Part shown: positions 1 to 9,453 of the stretch, piece by piece
How positions within the stretch are numbered: the first letter of the stretch is position 1
Layout of the letters: each line of letters opens with the position of its first letter
DNA from: Phycisphaerales bacterium
Lineage (GTDB): Bacteria; Planctomycetota; Phycisphaerae; Phycisphaerales; SM1A02
Assembly (NCBI GenBank): GCA_028278245.1
Contig: JANQEQ010000138.1
Span: forward strand, 1-64,000
Direction: 5' to 3'
Length of the DNA stretch: 64,000 nucleotides
Notes under the pieces: model-generated
Database searches by the model: none
What the model was told of the DNA's origin: nothing
The model's input: only the letters and a program-made list of their open reading frames with translations
Translations under genes and position numbers: made by a program

Positions 1-180
1 TTCTTTGGCGTTGACAGTGGCTTTGCAGGTGGCACCCTTGGCGATGAGGACTTTCCCCTGGGCGGAGATGGATCCTTCAAACTTCCCCAGAAGCTTGGCG
101 GCAGCGTTGAAGCTCAGATCGCCCTTGAAACTGGCGTCGGGACCGAGAATGGTGTCGTACTGTTGGTTGGTTTCTGCCAT
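1..180 (-). CDS. Bactofilin (polymer-forming cytoskeletal protein), 3' end outside window
   Basis: The first 60 residues are visible, read leftwards from an ATG at 178-180. The sequence goes from TILGPDASFKGDLSF to GKFEGSISAQGKVLI, the glycine-spaced beta-coil pattern of bactofilins (DUF583 family), which polymerise into filaments beneath the inner membrane and act in cell shape or envelope organisation. A GGAGAAG ribosome site lies about 6 nt before the ATG. The C-terminal part lies beyond position 1, so length and tail cannot be judged. It is divergent from the aspartate kinase gene. The family call is fairly secure from the repeat pattern; the cellular role is only inferred. Confidence 0.8.
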   Translation of the reverse strand, partial: MAETNQQYDTILGPDASFKGDLSFNAAAKLLGKFEGSISAQGKVLIAKGATCKATVNAKE

Positions 181-434
181 GTGAATCTTCTCCAATTGAA
201 AAGTGTCAGAATCATAGATGCCTGGCAGCAATGAGTCTGACCGGACTAGCTAGAAGGAGCAGCTGTTCTACCCGCTCCAGAGTCCTACTATGCTAACGAT
301 CTGGTTACCTTTCGGGGAAGGGGTGAGCGGAATCTCTTACCAAAATCGGTGTCCCTGGATCAAACCGTGATTATCTGCCTGGAGAAATTTTCATTGGCAT
401 CATCTTCAGTCCAAGGACGATAGAATCTCGGCCC

Positions 435-1700
435 ATGAGCGTAATTGTGCAAAAATTCGGCGGATCGGTCCTCCAGGACGCCCAATCCATCCGTCGCTGC
501 GCCCATGAGACGATGAAAAAGCACGAATCCGGGTACGGCGTTATTGCGGTCGTGTCCGCTCTGGGGATGACCACGGATCGATTATGTGATTTGGCTAATC
601 AGGTAGCATCGCGGCCTGATCCAAAGTTACTCGATCAGGTGCTGGCACGGGGTGAGCAGATTGCCTCTGGTCTGCTGGCAATAGCAATCAACGATCTGGG
701 GGGTGATGCCGTAAGCCTGGTCGGGGCTGATCTGGGAATCGTGACGGATAATCAGGCAGGAAATGCTCGGATCCTCCACGTCGATCGAACGGTATATGAC
801 ATTCACCTTCAGGCCGGCCGAATCATCGTGGCAGCCGGATATCAGGGTGTCTCTCAGGATGGCCATCTCACCACACTGGGGCGGGGCGGATCGGATCTCA
901 CCGCCGTGGCGTTGGCCATTTCCACCAACGGTCAGCCGAAGAACGGACGATGTGAAATCTACCGGGATGTTGACGGCGTTTATACCGCAGATCCTAAATT
1001 GATCGAACAGGCGCAACGCCTGCCCGCCTTATCGTACAACTCCCTGCTGAACCTGGTGAATCACAGCGAGGGAGTCGTACATCCACGCGCGGTGGATCTG
1101 GCTCGACGTCATCACCTGCCCCTGCACATACAGCATATCGAGGCGACTGAGGGAGGGACAGTGGTTGGTGATGCTACGCTGCCGGATTGTCCCTCGATGG
1201 AACAGACATCACTCCTGGCCTGCACACTCACCGAAAATTACTGCCGCCTCTCAGTCTGTCACCTTCCCGTTGATTTTCACAACATCAAACCTTTGTTGGA
1301 TCAACTGACCATGCAGGAGATCACGCTTCGTCATTTTGAGACAGTGAGGATTGCCGGGGGATCGATGCTGATGCTGACAGTGGAGCAATCGCATCGTGAG
1401 GCAGCGGCAGCTTGTGTAGGTCATTGGCTCGATGATATTGGATCAGGTGATCTGTCGGTTTCATCACCTGAATCGCGCCTCTCATTGATTGGCCAGGGAT
1501 TGCTTGATAATCCTGGAGATATTGCTTCAATGACCACCAGTCTGTCAGAGTCCGATTTCACAGTTGAGCATTTCACTGCCTCTTCTGATGTCTGCACATG
1601 GTATTTGCCTTCATCCCAGGCTCATGATGCGCTGCGACTCATCCACGATCATTTCCTTATACGAAATTCAATTGATATTCGTGCAGCAAGCGCATATTGA
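435..1700 (+). CDS. lysC: Aspartate kinase (monofunctional)
   Basis: Phosphorylates L-aspartate, the first step toward lysine, threonine, methionine and diaminopimelate. The 421-aa product has the kinase domain first: KFGGS at residues 7-11, GRGGSD at 149-154, and CEIYRDVDGVYTADP at 173-187. Two ACT-type regulatory segments follow (about 262-335 and 345-421), as expected for a feedback-controlled aspartokinase. No homoserine dehydrogenase domain is fused. One oddity: the usual KFGGTSV at the N-terminus is one residue shorter here (KFGGSV). The gene stands alone, divergent from the bactofilin gene and convergent with hpnE. I saw no lysine riboswitch in the 254 bp before it. Confidence 0.93.
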   Translation: MSVIVQKFGGSVLQDAQSIRRCAHETMKKHESGYGVIAVVSALGMTTDRLCDLANQVASRPDPKLLDQVLARGEQIASGLLAIAINDLGGDAVSLVGADLGIVTDNQAGNARILHVDRTVYDIHLQAGRIIVAAGYQGVSQDGHLTTLGRGGSDLTAVALAISTNGQPKNGRCEIYRDVDGVYTADPKLIEQAQRLPALSYNSLLNLVNHSEGVVHPRAVDLARRHHLPLHIQHIEATEGGTVVGDATLPDCPSMEQTSLLACTLTENYCRLSVCHLPVDFHNIKPLLDQLTMQEITLRHFETVRIAGGSMLMLTVEQSHREAAAACVGHWLDDIGSGDLSVSSPESRLSLIGQGLLDNPGDIASMTTSLSESDFTVEHFTASSDVCTWYLPSSQAHDALRLIHDHFLIRNSIDIRAASAY

Positions 1701-1716
1701 GCAGTTTGTGTTGTTT

Positions 1717-1750
1717 CCATGAAGCGCGGTATAGCCGCGGTACTTCATGG
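1717..1750. terminator. Bidirectional hairpin between convergent lysC and hpnE
   Basis: Two nested stems: CCATGAAG (1717-1724) pairs with CTTCATGG (1743-1750), and inside it CGCGG (1725-1729) pairs with CCGCG (1735-1739) around the loop TATAG. It lies between two converging genes, so it probably ends transcription or protects 3' ends from both sides. There is no strong T-run. Its core CGGTATAGCCG resembles the hairpin core CGGTGTAGCCG at 57689-57699. Confidence 0.6.
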
Positions 1751-1776
1751 GTAACGGCCTAACCACACAATCCGAG

Positions 1777-3180
1777 TTACAGATTCTTCAAACCCAGAAT
1801 GTTCGCCAGCCAGCCGGATTGGACATTCTCAATCTTTGCCGATTGCCCGGTGATCGCTTCTGCAGCGATATAACCACTTCGCACAGCACCTTCCATCGTG
1901 GCGGGCCAACCTGTATTACACCAGTCCCCTGCGATGAGCAGGTTAGGCACATCACCCTGCATCCCCATTGTGGTCGGGTGAATGCTCGGCCGATACTGAT
2001 CAACATCAGGAGTCAATGCAAGCGTAGCCCGTTTTTCTTTGATGACTCTGTTTGATGACGGCGTCAAGCCCTTTGATTGTGGCAAAACACTGTAAATGTC
2101 AGTGACCACACGCCGTTCAATTTCTTCTCCATTCATCTGCATCCAATCGTCGGCTGCGCTCATGACAGCAAGAATGTGCTGCCGACCGGTTTCGTCGGTT
2201 CCTTTATTGAAAAGCCAATCCAGATCGTGATCGACCATCGCAAGATGTGGAAGATCCATGATGGGTTGATCAAAATGCAAATGCACCCCAAGAATCGGGC
2301 TGAGCTGGAATTGATCCAGATGATGCAAACGGGAATCGCGCTGCTGTAGGGTTTCACTTACGAGTTTTTGCAATCGATCGTAGGGGACGGCTGATATCAC
2401 TGCCGCGGCTTCGACCATACCGTCATCAGTCACGACGCCTGTAATCCTGTTGCCATCGTATGCAATTGCGCGGGCTGATTTTCCCAGGAGGATTTCCCCC
2501 CCCACATCATTGAGAATTAATTCGATCGGATCATACAGCTGAACAAGCGGTACACGAGCGATACCCATCGTGGATGACCATCGATGAGACAGGAATCCCT
2601 CCTGGAAAACCTGCAGGGCATAGGTTGCATCAATCCGATCAACCGGCAGGTTGCATGCACTGACAATAATCGTGTTCCAGAACCTGTGGATGACGTGTTC
2701 CGGTTGATCACACGATGCCAGGAATTCACCAAACGCCCGTCCACTCCATTGATGTCGCGCAGCTATTCCGAGTCGGATAATGCGCCACATGCCACGTTGA
2801 ATGTGTCGTTTTTCCTGTCGGCTGAAGATGCTCATGCGTCGCAGTGCACCGGCCAAATGCAACGGTGCGGGCAGGTGGCCGGCTCGAAAAACGTCGATGA
2901 TTCCCTTCCCTGCGGTCCAGTAGAATTCGCGGTGCCAGTCGATTTGATCCAGCACGCCAAGGCGCTCATAGAAATCGATCAAGTGAGTAAAGCACCCCAT
3001 GAGCACATGCTGACAATTGTCCAGCAGCTTGCCGCTTTGCTGATCGAAAAAGCTACTCGCCCGCCCACCAAGTTGTTTACGGGTTTCGATGATGATGGGG
3101 CAGCAATCGTGTTTGGCTAATTGAACCCCAGCAGCCATCCCTGCCAGACCTCCCCCAATAATGGCAATGTTTTTCTTCAC
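1777..3180 (-). CDS. hpnE: Hydroxysqualene dehydroxylase (squalene-associated FAD-dependent desaturase)
   Basis: Last enzyme of the HpnCDE route, reducing hydroxysqualene to squalene. The N-terminus carries the dinucleotide-binding motif NIAIIGGGLAGMAAG, followed by the amine-oxidase/desaturase-like body; the C-terminal FAD motif (LLIAGDWCNTGWPATMEGAV) is intact. The GTG at 3178-3180 overlaps the hpnD stop by four bases (GTGA), which suggests translational coupling, and I use it as the start (467 aa). An ATG at 3205-3207 would add nine residues with no clear ribosome site. hpnC, hpnD and hpnE are read leftwards in that order as one operon. No squalene-hopene cyclase gene is in this window. 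Confidence 0.9.
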   Translation of the reverse strand: MKKNIAIIGGGLAGMAAGVQLAKHDCCPIIIETRKQLGGRASSFFDQQSGKLLDNCQHVLMGCFTHLIDFYERLGVLDQIDWHREFYWTAGKGIIDVFRAGHLPAPLHLAGALRRMSIFSRQEKRHIQRGMWRIIRLGIAARHQWSGRAFGEFLASCDQPEHVIHRFWNTIIVSACNLPVDRIDATYALQVFQEGFLSHRWSSTMGIARVPLVQLYDPIELILNDVGGEILLGKSARAIAYDGNRITGVVTDDGMVEAAAVISAVPYDRLQKLVSETLQQRDSRLHHLDQFQLSPILGVHLHFDQPIMDLPHLAMVDHDLDWLFNKGTDETGRQHILAVMSAADDWMQMNGEEIERRVVTDIYSVLPQSKGLTPSSNRVIKEKRATLALTPDVDQYRPSIHPTTMGMQGDVPNLLIAGDWCNTGWPATMEGAVRSGYIAAEAITGQSAKIENVQSGWLANILGLKNL

Positions 3181-4067
3181 GATTGTTTCTTGTTGCGGGT
3201 CGCCCATTTAGCCTGCAATGCGATGGCTCCCTTTTCCAGCGCGCTGAGTTGTACTCGCGGCCCACGAATAATCGTGGCAGGATCGCGCTTCATCTTCAGG
3301 AGCAATCGGTGATAGATGTTGCGCATTGCCCACAATGTTGGTCGACATTCATTGTCGATCATGGATTCCAGCGGTTCGGCTGAGGCGTAGTAAGATTCAA
3401 CACGTTGAATTTGATGGTGTAGAAATTCCTGCGCTCGGGTTGATACTTCGCCATCGAGAAGCTCGTCCGGCGTAAGTTGGAAACGATCAAAATCATCACT
3501 CGGCAGGTAGATTCTTCCCAGGGAATAATCTTCCTGAAAATCACGCAGGATGTTGGTGAGTTGAAAGGCAATTCCCAAATCTTCTGCCAATGGATATGCC
3601 TGATGATTGGTGGTTCCCCAGATTGCCAGACAAACCTTTCCGACAGAGGAAGCGACACAGCGGCAATACTCGCGCAGGTCTGCAAATGTCTGATAGACAT
3701 GATCTGACAGATCAGCTTGCTGGCCGTCGAGCATGTCGTGGAATGCCTGCTCCGGGAGTGTGTACTGCCCGGCAACTTCTCCCAGACCATGAAGAACGGG
3801 ATCATCATGGCCCGGCCTGCCTGACAATGCATTGATCGTTTCCTGACGGAAATCTTCTATTTGGTCGATCGCTGCGCTTCCGGCTTCGGAGTTCCCGTCG
3901 ACAAGATCATCTGCTTTGCGCATCCACGCGTAGATCACATACATTGCGGTACGGCGCGGCTCAGGTAGCAATTTCAAACCGTAATAAAAATTCTTCGCTT
4001 CACGGCGCGTAACATCCTGGCAGTGCTGTGTTGCATGGGATGCGAAGGATGTTTCAACTGCCGTCAC
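3177..4067 (-). CDS. hpnD: Presqualene diphosphate synthase
   Basis: Joins two farnesyl diphosphates head-to-head into presqualene diphosphate. The 296-aa product has both aspartate-rich motifs of trans-isoprenyl (squalene/phytoene synthase) enzymes: ADDLVDG near residue 52, and NILRDFQEDYSLGRIYLP in the second half. The position between hpnC and hpnE, with overlap into hpnE, supports HpnD rather than a phytoene synthase. Start at the ATG at 4065-4067, 24 bp after the hpnC stop. Confidence 0.9.
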   Translation of the reverse strand: MTAVETSFASHATQHCQDVTRREAKNFYYGLKLLPEPRRTAMYVIYAWMRKADDLVDGNSEAGSAAIDQIEDFRQETINALSGRPGHDDPVLHGLGEVAGQYTLPEQAFHDMLDGQQADLSDHVYQTFADLREYCRCVASSVGKVCLAIWGTTNHQAYPLAEDLGIAFQLTNILRDFQEDYSLGRIYLPSDDFDRFQLTPDELLDGEVSTRAQEFLHHQIQRVESYYASAEPLESMIDNECRPTLWAMRNIYHRLLLKMKRDPATIIRGPRVQLSALEKGAIALQAKWATRNKKQS

Positions 4068-4091
4068 GTTTCTGAACCTTGCCTTATCAAA

Positions 4092-5039
4092 TTAACGATT
4101 GAATCGCTTCAACTTAGTCATCAGACCAGCCTGGAAAAGCAGACCAAGTTTAGCAGGAATTGAGAGTTTCGGCCGGTGTAAAACCGTCTCATAATTCCAG
4201 AGTTCAATACTCCGCAACACGTGCTGACCACCGGCGGAAAAAAGCCAGATGATCGGGCGGCTGGTCGTTGAGATTTTTTCCAGTAATTTTGAACCGCGTT
4301 CATAGATCGGCCAGGTGCGCTCCACGAGGTTTCGTACCAGTTGGCAACTTTCTCCCAGGAATTCACGGTCAACTGCATATCCCTGGCGAGCACTTCCGAT
4401 TAATCGTTCCTCAAAACCCTCGATCTTATGGCATTCAGCGGGGATGTAGATTCGATCGCGCTTCATGATATCCCGATGGATGTCCTGCCAGTGATTTGTC
4501 AGTTGCAGAGCCGTGCAGATTTCATCACTCCTGTGGAACAGCGCATCTTCGCGTGGCTCATCCAGCAGCATGAGTACCAGCCGACCCACTGGATTGGCAC
4601 TCAAACGACAATAGCCAATCAACTGATCCCAGTTTTCGTATCGGAAGATCCTTTGATCCTGTTCAAACGCACAGATCAGGTCATCAAAAAGTTGCTGAGG
4701 CAGATCATGTCGCTCAATAACCGGATGCAGAGCAATGAACACCGGATGTCGAGGCTGGCCCCGGTAGCAATCCTCCAGTTCCGCACGCCACCACACCAGA
4801 AGATCCAGTGCTTTTTGTGGATCGGGAATCTCGTCACCAAGATCATCAGCCCAACGGCAGAAGGCATACACGGCAGCGAAGGAATCACGAAGTTGACGTG
4901 GGACAAACCAACTCAACACGCTGAAGTTTTCGTAGCGTCCCAGTGCGAGTTGACGACACATCTTTTGTGCCTCATCCAGCGAACATGGCCGGCATTGATC
5001 CGGGCCGTAGTGTTCGAGTTGTTCAACCGGATTGTGCAT
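4092..5039 (-). CDS. hpnC: Hydroxysqualene synthase
   Basis: Converts presqualene diphosphate to hydroxysqualene. The 315-aa protein belongs to the squalene/phytoene synthase fold: RWADDLGDE near residue 65, and NHWQDIHRDIMKRDRIYIP as the second metal-binding motif. The N-terminal stretch LALGRYENFSVLSWFVP is typical of HpnC. First gene of the hpnCDE operon and divergent from ispH with about 127 bp between starts; both genes serve isoprenoid metabolism, so a shared regulatory region is plausible. Confidence 0.9.
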   Translation of the reverse strand: MHNPVEQLEHYGPDQCRPCSLDEAQKMCRQLALGRYENFSVLSWFVPRQLRDSFAAVYAFCRWADDLGDEIPDPQKALDLLVWWRAELEDCYRGQPRHPVFIALHPVIERHDLPQQLFDDLICAFEQDQRIFRYENWDQLIGYCRLSANPVGRLVLMLLDEPREDALFHRSDEICTALQLTNHWQDIHRDIMKRDRIYIPAECHKIEGFEERLIGSARQGYAVDREFLGESCQLVRNLVERTWPIYERGSKLLEKISTTSRPIIWLFSAGGQHVLRSIELWNYETVLHRPKLSIPAKLGLLFQAGLMTKLKRFNR

Positions 5040-5166
5040 ATGGACTTTTGGGGATCATTGGGTCAGGAATCCCTCACTGTAACGTGAACTCGCACAACCG
5101 GCCAGATCGTGTTTGTTTCTCCCGGAACCGGTCAGGAACGAAACACTAAGCTATCATGGAACAACG

Positions 5167-6222
5167 ATGAAATTGATTCTTGCCAATCCGAGAGGTTTCT
5201 GCGCGGGCGTTTACATGGCGATTGATGTCGTCAACCAGCTACTCAGCATCGCAAGGGGGCAATCGATCTACGTTCATCATGAAATCGTGCATAACCGACA
5301 CGTAGTCGATCGTTTCCGTCAGCAAAACGTCCAATTCGTTGATGACATCACAGAAGTGCCGCACGATTCAATCGTCGTTTTCAGCGCACATGGTGTGAGC
5401 CCTTTCATACGTCAGCAGGCACTGGAGCGAAATCTCGTTGCCATTGACGCAACCTGCCCACTGGTGACCAAGGTCCATGCCGAAGCAATCCGATATGCTC
5501 GTAAGGGATATCAGATCCTGCTCATCGGACATACCTCGCACCAGGAGGTCATCGGAACCCGAGGCGAGGCACCGGACGCCATCCAGGTCGTTGAATCGCC
5601 GGATGACGTGCCCAACCTGATAATCAAGGATCCGGAAAAGCTGGTCTATCTGACACAAACGACTCTCAGTCGTGATGATGCCAGCAGGATTATCAGTGCG
5701 TTGAAGGATGCATTTCCGAGGATCAAGGATCCACCCAGCGATGATATCTGCTATGCCACGACCAACCGCCAGAGTGCTGTCAGTGCTTTGACGCCGCAGT
5801 GTGATCTGGTGCTGGTTGTGGGATCAAGTAACAGTTCCAATTCCCAACGACTCACGGAAATTGCCCAGGCATTCGACAAGCCCGCCAAACTCATTGATGA
5901 TGCCAGCGAACTTGTGGATAATTGGTTTGATGGTGTGGAAACCGTCCTCATCACCGCTGGAGCAAGTGCACCGGAGGATCTGGTCAAGGACTTGATTGTG
6001 GAACTCATCACTCGCTTCGGCGGAGAGGTGGAACTGCACGATATTCACCATGAGTCGGTGGAGTTCGGATTACCCGGTACGCTCAAGGAATTCATGCGAG
6101 AACAGGGAATCGATCCCACCGGTCGACGTATCAGTATGGATACGGCAGCGGCGATCGAATCGTGGCTGACGCAGCAGAATGTTCCTCATAAGGTCATCGA
6201 TCTGACTGTGGGGAAAACGTGA
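5167..6222 (+). CDS. ispH: 4-hydroxy-3-methylbut-2-enyl diphosphate reductase
   Basis: Iron-sulfur enzyme making IPP and DMAPP, the last step of the MEP pathway. I start at the ATG at 5167 (351 aa), because the family begins with the short strand ahead of RGFCAGV. The three cluster cysteines are C12 (FCAGV), C97 (DATCPLV) and C195 (DDICYATTNRQ). Active-site histidines sit in VHHEIVHN and SAHGVS. A longer reading frame starts at 5113 but adds residues not seen in the family. The divergent hpn operon uses its downstream products. Confidence 0.95.
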   Translation: MKLILANPRGFCAGVYMAIDVVNQLLSIARGQSIYVHHEIVHNRHVVDRFRQQNVQFVDDITEVPHDSIVVFSAHGVSPFIRQQALERNLVAIDATCPLVTKVHAEAIRYARKGYQILLIGHTSHQEVIGTRGEAPDAIQVVESPDDVPNLIIKDPEKLVYLTQTTLSRDDASRIISALKDAFPRIKDPPSDDICYATTNRQSAVSALTPQCDLVLVVGSSNSSNSQRLTEIAQAFDKPAKLIDDASELVDNWFDGVETVLITAGASAPEDLVKDLIVELITRFGGEVELHDIHHESVEFGLPGTLKEFMREQGIDPTGRRISMDTAAAIESWLTQQNVPHKVIDLTVGKT

Positions 6223-6283
6223 TCATGCACTGTCACGGGTTGTTTGTGCCTCTTGAAGAAACAGATTCAGAGGGGGGAGTGCC

Positions 6284-7363
6284 ATGATTGACCCGTTTTC
6301 ATTTTTTGATTGCCAGCTCGATGAACTGAAGACATGGTGCAGTCAACAGGGATTTCCCAGTTACCTGCCCCAACAATTATGCCAGTGGGTGTATGAGCGC
6401 GGCGTCGTCGATCCGAGTCTTATGACCAACATTTCACTGCAGAATCGTCAGCAACTGGCTGATCACATACGGTTTTACACTGGTACCGTCTTATCATCGC
6501 AGACGGCAAGTGACGGCACAGAGAAGTTGCTGCTTTCCTGGGACGATGACAAATCAACTGCATCGAATGAATCCACGGAGCAAAAAGCCTGGCAGGGAAC
6601 TGAATGTGTCATGATTCCGACGGATGCACGCAGGACGGTGTGTGTGTCCAGCCAGATTGGATGTCCAGTGGGGTGTCGATTCTGCGCATCTGGTATCAAT
6701 GGATTGAACGGTCAACTCACCGCAGGCCAGATTGTGCAGCAGGTGCATCGCCTTCAATTTTCATCGGATGCACGACGCATTTCAAACGTCGTGTTTATGG
6801 GGATGGGTGAGCCGTTAGCGAATCTTGAAGCTGTGACCCGTGCCATTCGCATCCTCAATGCCTCGTGGGGATTCGGAATCAGCGCACGTCGTATCACGGT
6901 ATCAACCGTGGGATTACCCTCTGCGATACGTAAATTCTCGCAGTTTGAACTTCCGGTGACGCTGGCATTGAGTCTGCATGCACCAAATGATCAATTGCGT
7001 CGCCAACTCATTCCCTGGGCGGAATACGCCACGATTGATGAAATCCTTGATGCATGCGACGGCTACTTCACAAAGACCGGCCGGGAGATCACACTCGAAT
7101 ATCTGCTGCTTCGTGGCGTCAACGATCAACTGGAGCATGCAGAACAGTTGGCGGGAATCGCCAGGAAAATCCGAGCAAATGTCAACTTGATCCGATTCAA
7201 TGAGGTCAAGGGGATTCCGTTTGATCGCCCGACTTCAGATGATGTGTATGCATTCCAAAATACATTACGTCAGCACGGAATTAACACACACCTGCGCGCG
7301 AGTCGGGGGCGTGATATTGCAGCGGCATGCGGACAATTGCGCCTCGAACAGGCAAACAGATGA
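6284..7363 (+). CDS. rlmN: 23S rRNA (A2503-C2)/tRNA methyltransferase, radical SAM
   Basis: Methylates C2 of adenosine in 23S rRNA, and A37 in some tRNAs. The 359-aa protein carries the radical-SAM motif as C127-x3-C131-x2-C134 (CPVGCRFC). The C-terminal cysteine that forms the methyl-carrying adduct is in GRDIAAACGQL, about 10 residues from the end. GMGEPLAN, the SAM-binding glycine segment, is present. Ribosome site GGGGGAG lies 5-8 nt before the ATG. It lies 61 bp after ispH on the same strand and could be co-transcribed. Confidence 0.95.
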   Translation: MIDPFSFFDCQLDELKTWCSQQGFPSYLPQQLCQWVYERGVVDPSLMTNISLQNRQQLADHIRFYTGTVLSSQTASDGTEKLLLSWDDDKSTASNESTEQKAWQGTECVMIPTDARRTVCVSSQIGCPVGCRFCASGINGLNGQLTAGQIVQQVHRLQFSSDARRISNVVFMGMGEPLANLEAVTRAIRILNASWGFGISARRITVSTVGLPSAIRKFSQFELPVTLALSLHAPNDQLRRQLIPWAEYATIDEILDACDGYFTKTGREITLEYLLLRGVNDQLEHAEQLAGIARKIRANVNLIRFNEVKGIPFDRPTSDDVYAFQNTLRQHGINTHLRASRGRDIAAACGQLRLEQANR

Positions 7364-7426
7364 ATCACACCAATCGTTCGTGTGGGAGAGGATGATCCAC
7401 GCAGCACAAACCTGTATACTGCCCTC

Positions 7427-8344
7427 ATGAGTTTACTTGTTACCGGAACCGTTGGCATTGATACCGTCCAGACACCCACCCAGGAAGTCACAGGTGTTCT
7501 TGGCGGTTCATGTTCTTATTTTGCTGCAGCAGCTTCATTTTTCTGCCCGGTGCGCATTGTCGCAGCAGTGGGGGGAGATTGGCCGAGCGAACATCGCAGC
7601 ATGATCGAACAATTTGACAACATCTGCCTGGAGGGTTTGGAGCATCGGAGCCAATCCAGCACATTTGCCTGGGGCGGAAAATACCTCGACAACATGAACG
7701 AACGCGAGACACTATTCACCGATCTGAATGTACTGGAGGAAGATCCGCCGCCGGTACCTGAATCGTATCGGGACAGTCGTTACATCTTTCTCGCCAACAC
7801 GCATCCCACGGAGCAGAAGGCGTTTCTGGAGAATTTTCCCAATCGTGCTATCTCCGTGGTGGACACAATGAATCTGTGGATCAACATCGCTCACGATGAG
7901 TTGATCGAACTGCTGCGTCTGGTGGATGGGATTGTGCTCAATGACTCGGAAGCAGAAATGCTCACTGGATCACGAAATGCAGTTACCGCGGCAGAAAAGA
8001 TTCTGGATTTCGGTCCGAAGTTCGTCGTTGTGAAAAAAGGAGAACACGGGTGCCTCTTGCGTCATCACAACGATCTTGCGGTACTCCCGGCCTATCCTGC
8101 TGAACAGACCCAGGTAATTGATCCGACGGGTGCGGGTGACAGCTTTGCCGGCGGGATGATGGGGTACCTGGCAGCGCAGGATCGGGTGGATTTTACTTCG
8201 CTGCAGACCGCACTTGCCTGGGGAACGATCATCGCCAGCTTTACCATCGAATCATTCTCCCTGGACAGACTCTCAAATCTAACCCGAGGGAATATTGATG
8301 AGCGAATGGTGAATTTCCAGACCGCCTGTCGTGTGGGAGCGTAA
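7427..8344 (+). CDS. PfkB-family sugar/nucleoside kinase
   Basis: Ribokinase-like kinase of unknown substrate, 305 aa from the ATG at 7427; an in-frame start at 7382 would add 15 residues lacking family similarity. The C-terminal signature DPTGAGDSFAGGMMGYL contains the anion hole and catalytic Asp. The N-terminal GG box is GGSCSYFAAAASF. The substrate pocket cannot be named from sequence; related proteins in other genomes are annotated as adenosine-, fructose- or aminosugar kinases. The gene is convergent with murQ, with only 22 bp between stops. Confidence 0.85.
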   Translation: MSLLVTGTVGIDTVQTPTQEVTGVLGGSCSYFAAAASFFCPVRIVAAVGGDWPSEHRSMIEQFDNICLEGLEHRSQSSTFAWGGKYLDNMNERETLFTDLNVLEEDPPPVPESYRDSRYIFLANTHPTEQKAFLENFPNRAISVVDTMNLWINIAHDELIELLRLVDGIVLNDSEAEMLTGSRNAVTAAEKILDFGPKFVVVKKGEHGCLLRHHNDLAVLPAYPAEQTQVIDPTGAGDSFAGGMMGYLAAQDRVDFTSLQTALAWGTIIASFTIESFSLDRLSNLTRGNIDERMVNFQTACRVGA

Positions 8345-8366
8345 TGCGGTTTTGTTTTCTGTTTGA

Positions 8367-9287
8367 TTACGACTCTTCAATGATCGGGCGCAATTGTCCA
8401 TCGTGCTTTTTGAGCAGCAGCTCCGCTTCACCAAAATCGATCTTACGATGAAACATCGCAATGGCGGTCTTGAGTTGCATGTGTGCCTGTTCCAGCAATT
8501 CGGCAGCTTCTTGACGCATCAAACCCGGGCATAACTCCATCAGAATTCGCAGCGCGCGATCCGTCAGCTTGTCGTTCGTTGCCCGGAGGTCCACCATGAG
8601 GTTGCTGTACACTTTCCCCAATTGAACAAACGTGGTTGTGGTAATAATGTTCAATACAAGCTTGGTTGCCGATCCTGCCTTGAGACGTGTCGATCCGGTC
8701 AGAAGTTCCGGCCCGGTATTGAGGCAAATCACGTGATCACAATCAGGTATTTGTTCCGCAAGGGGGACACAGGTGAGAAGGCCGGTCCTGGCTCCGCACT
8801 GCTTAGCATATTGAATCGCACCCAGGACGTAAGGCGTCGTGCCGCCGGCAGCAATTCCCAGTACCGTATCGTGAGCCTGCAATGACAGTTCTAAAAGAGT
8901 GTCGTGCGCTCCGCAGGGATCGTCCTCCCGGGACTCTGATGAGCGCCTGAGCGATGTATCGCCGCCTGCAATAATTCCAATGACCTGTTCGGGATCAGAT
9001 TGAAAAGTGGGGGGGCATTCGGATGCATCAAGAACACCGAGGCGGCCGGACGTTCCCGCGCCGATATAAATCAATCTCCCGCCTTCTCTCATGTGTTGCA
9101 CGAGATTGCCAATGAATTCAGAAATCTGATTGCGCGAATCATGGACTGCATCATAAACACAACGATGATCTTCAATCATCAGCTCCACGCAATGTTTGAT
9201 ATTCAGCGCATCAAAATTCTTTGATGACTCGTGACGGTGTTCGGTGCGCAGGTGTCCGCGATCTGCAGGAAGTGAAGAATTGTTCAT
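8367..9287 (-). CDS. murQ: N-acetylmuramic acid 6-phosphate etherase
   Basis: Cleaves the lactyl ether of MurNAc-6-phosphate to give GlcNAc-6-phosphate and D-lactate, in cell-wall sugar recycling. The 306-aa protein has the SIS (sugar isomerase) fold with GAGTSGRLGVLDASECPP, the hallmark of MurQ, then IIAGGD, LGIAAGGTTPYVLGA and the helical C-terminal UBA-like tail. The presence of murQ fits an organism that makes or salvages peptidoglycan. No anmK or MurP homologue is adjacent. Partner enzymes must lie elsewhere. Confidence 0.94.
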   Translation of the reverse strand: MNNSSLPADRGHLRTEHRHESSKNFDALNIKHCVELMIEDHRCVYDAVHDSRNQISEFIGNLVQHMREGGRLIYIGAGTSGRLGVLDASECPPTFQSDPEQVIGIIAGGDTSLRRSSESREDDPCGAHDTLLELSLQAHDTVLGIAAGGTTPYVLGAIQYAKQCGARTGLLTCVPLAEQIPDCDHVICLNTGPELLTGSTRLKAGSATKLVLNIITTTTFVQLGKVYSNLMVDLRATNDKLTDRALRILMELCPGLMRQEAAELLEQAHMQLKTAIAMFHRKIDFGEAELLLKKHDGQLRPIIEES

Positions 9288-9340
9288 GATGAAATTTCAG
9301 GGAAGATACACATGAGTTGTTGCATCGTAACAATAAATTG

Positions 9341-9371
9341 AAAACCGCCGAATCCCGAACGAATACGGCGG
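9341..9371 (-). terminator. Rho-independent terminator of the HU-like gene
   Basis: Reading leftwards, CCGCCG (9371-9366) pairs with CGGCGG (9350-9345) around a 15-nt loop, followed by a run of four T (AAAA at 9341-9344 on the plus strand). It sits about 80 bp after the HU-like stop codon and before the murQ start. Confidence 0.75.
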
Positions 9372-9453
9372 CTTTCATTGTTGTGTCGTGTCGGCTTGCA
9401 CCGCACCCCCATAAAAAGGTATGCAACAGGCCGATACGGAAGCACGAGTGAAT

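Noticed and set aside
2584-3120. Plus-strand open frame inside hpnE
   Set aside because: Shadow of the minus-strand hpnE gene, whose FAD motifs are unambiguous.
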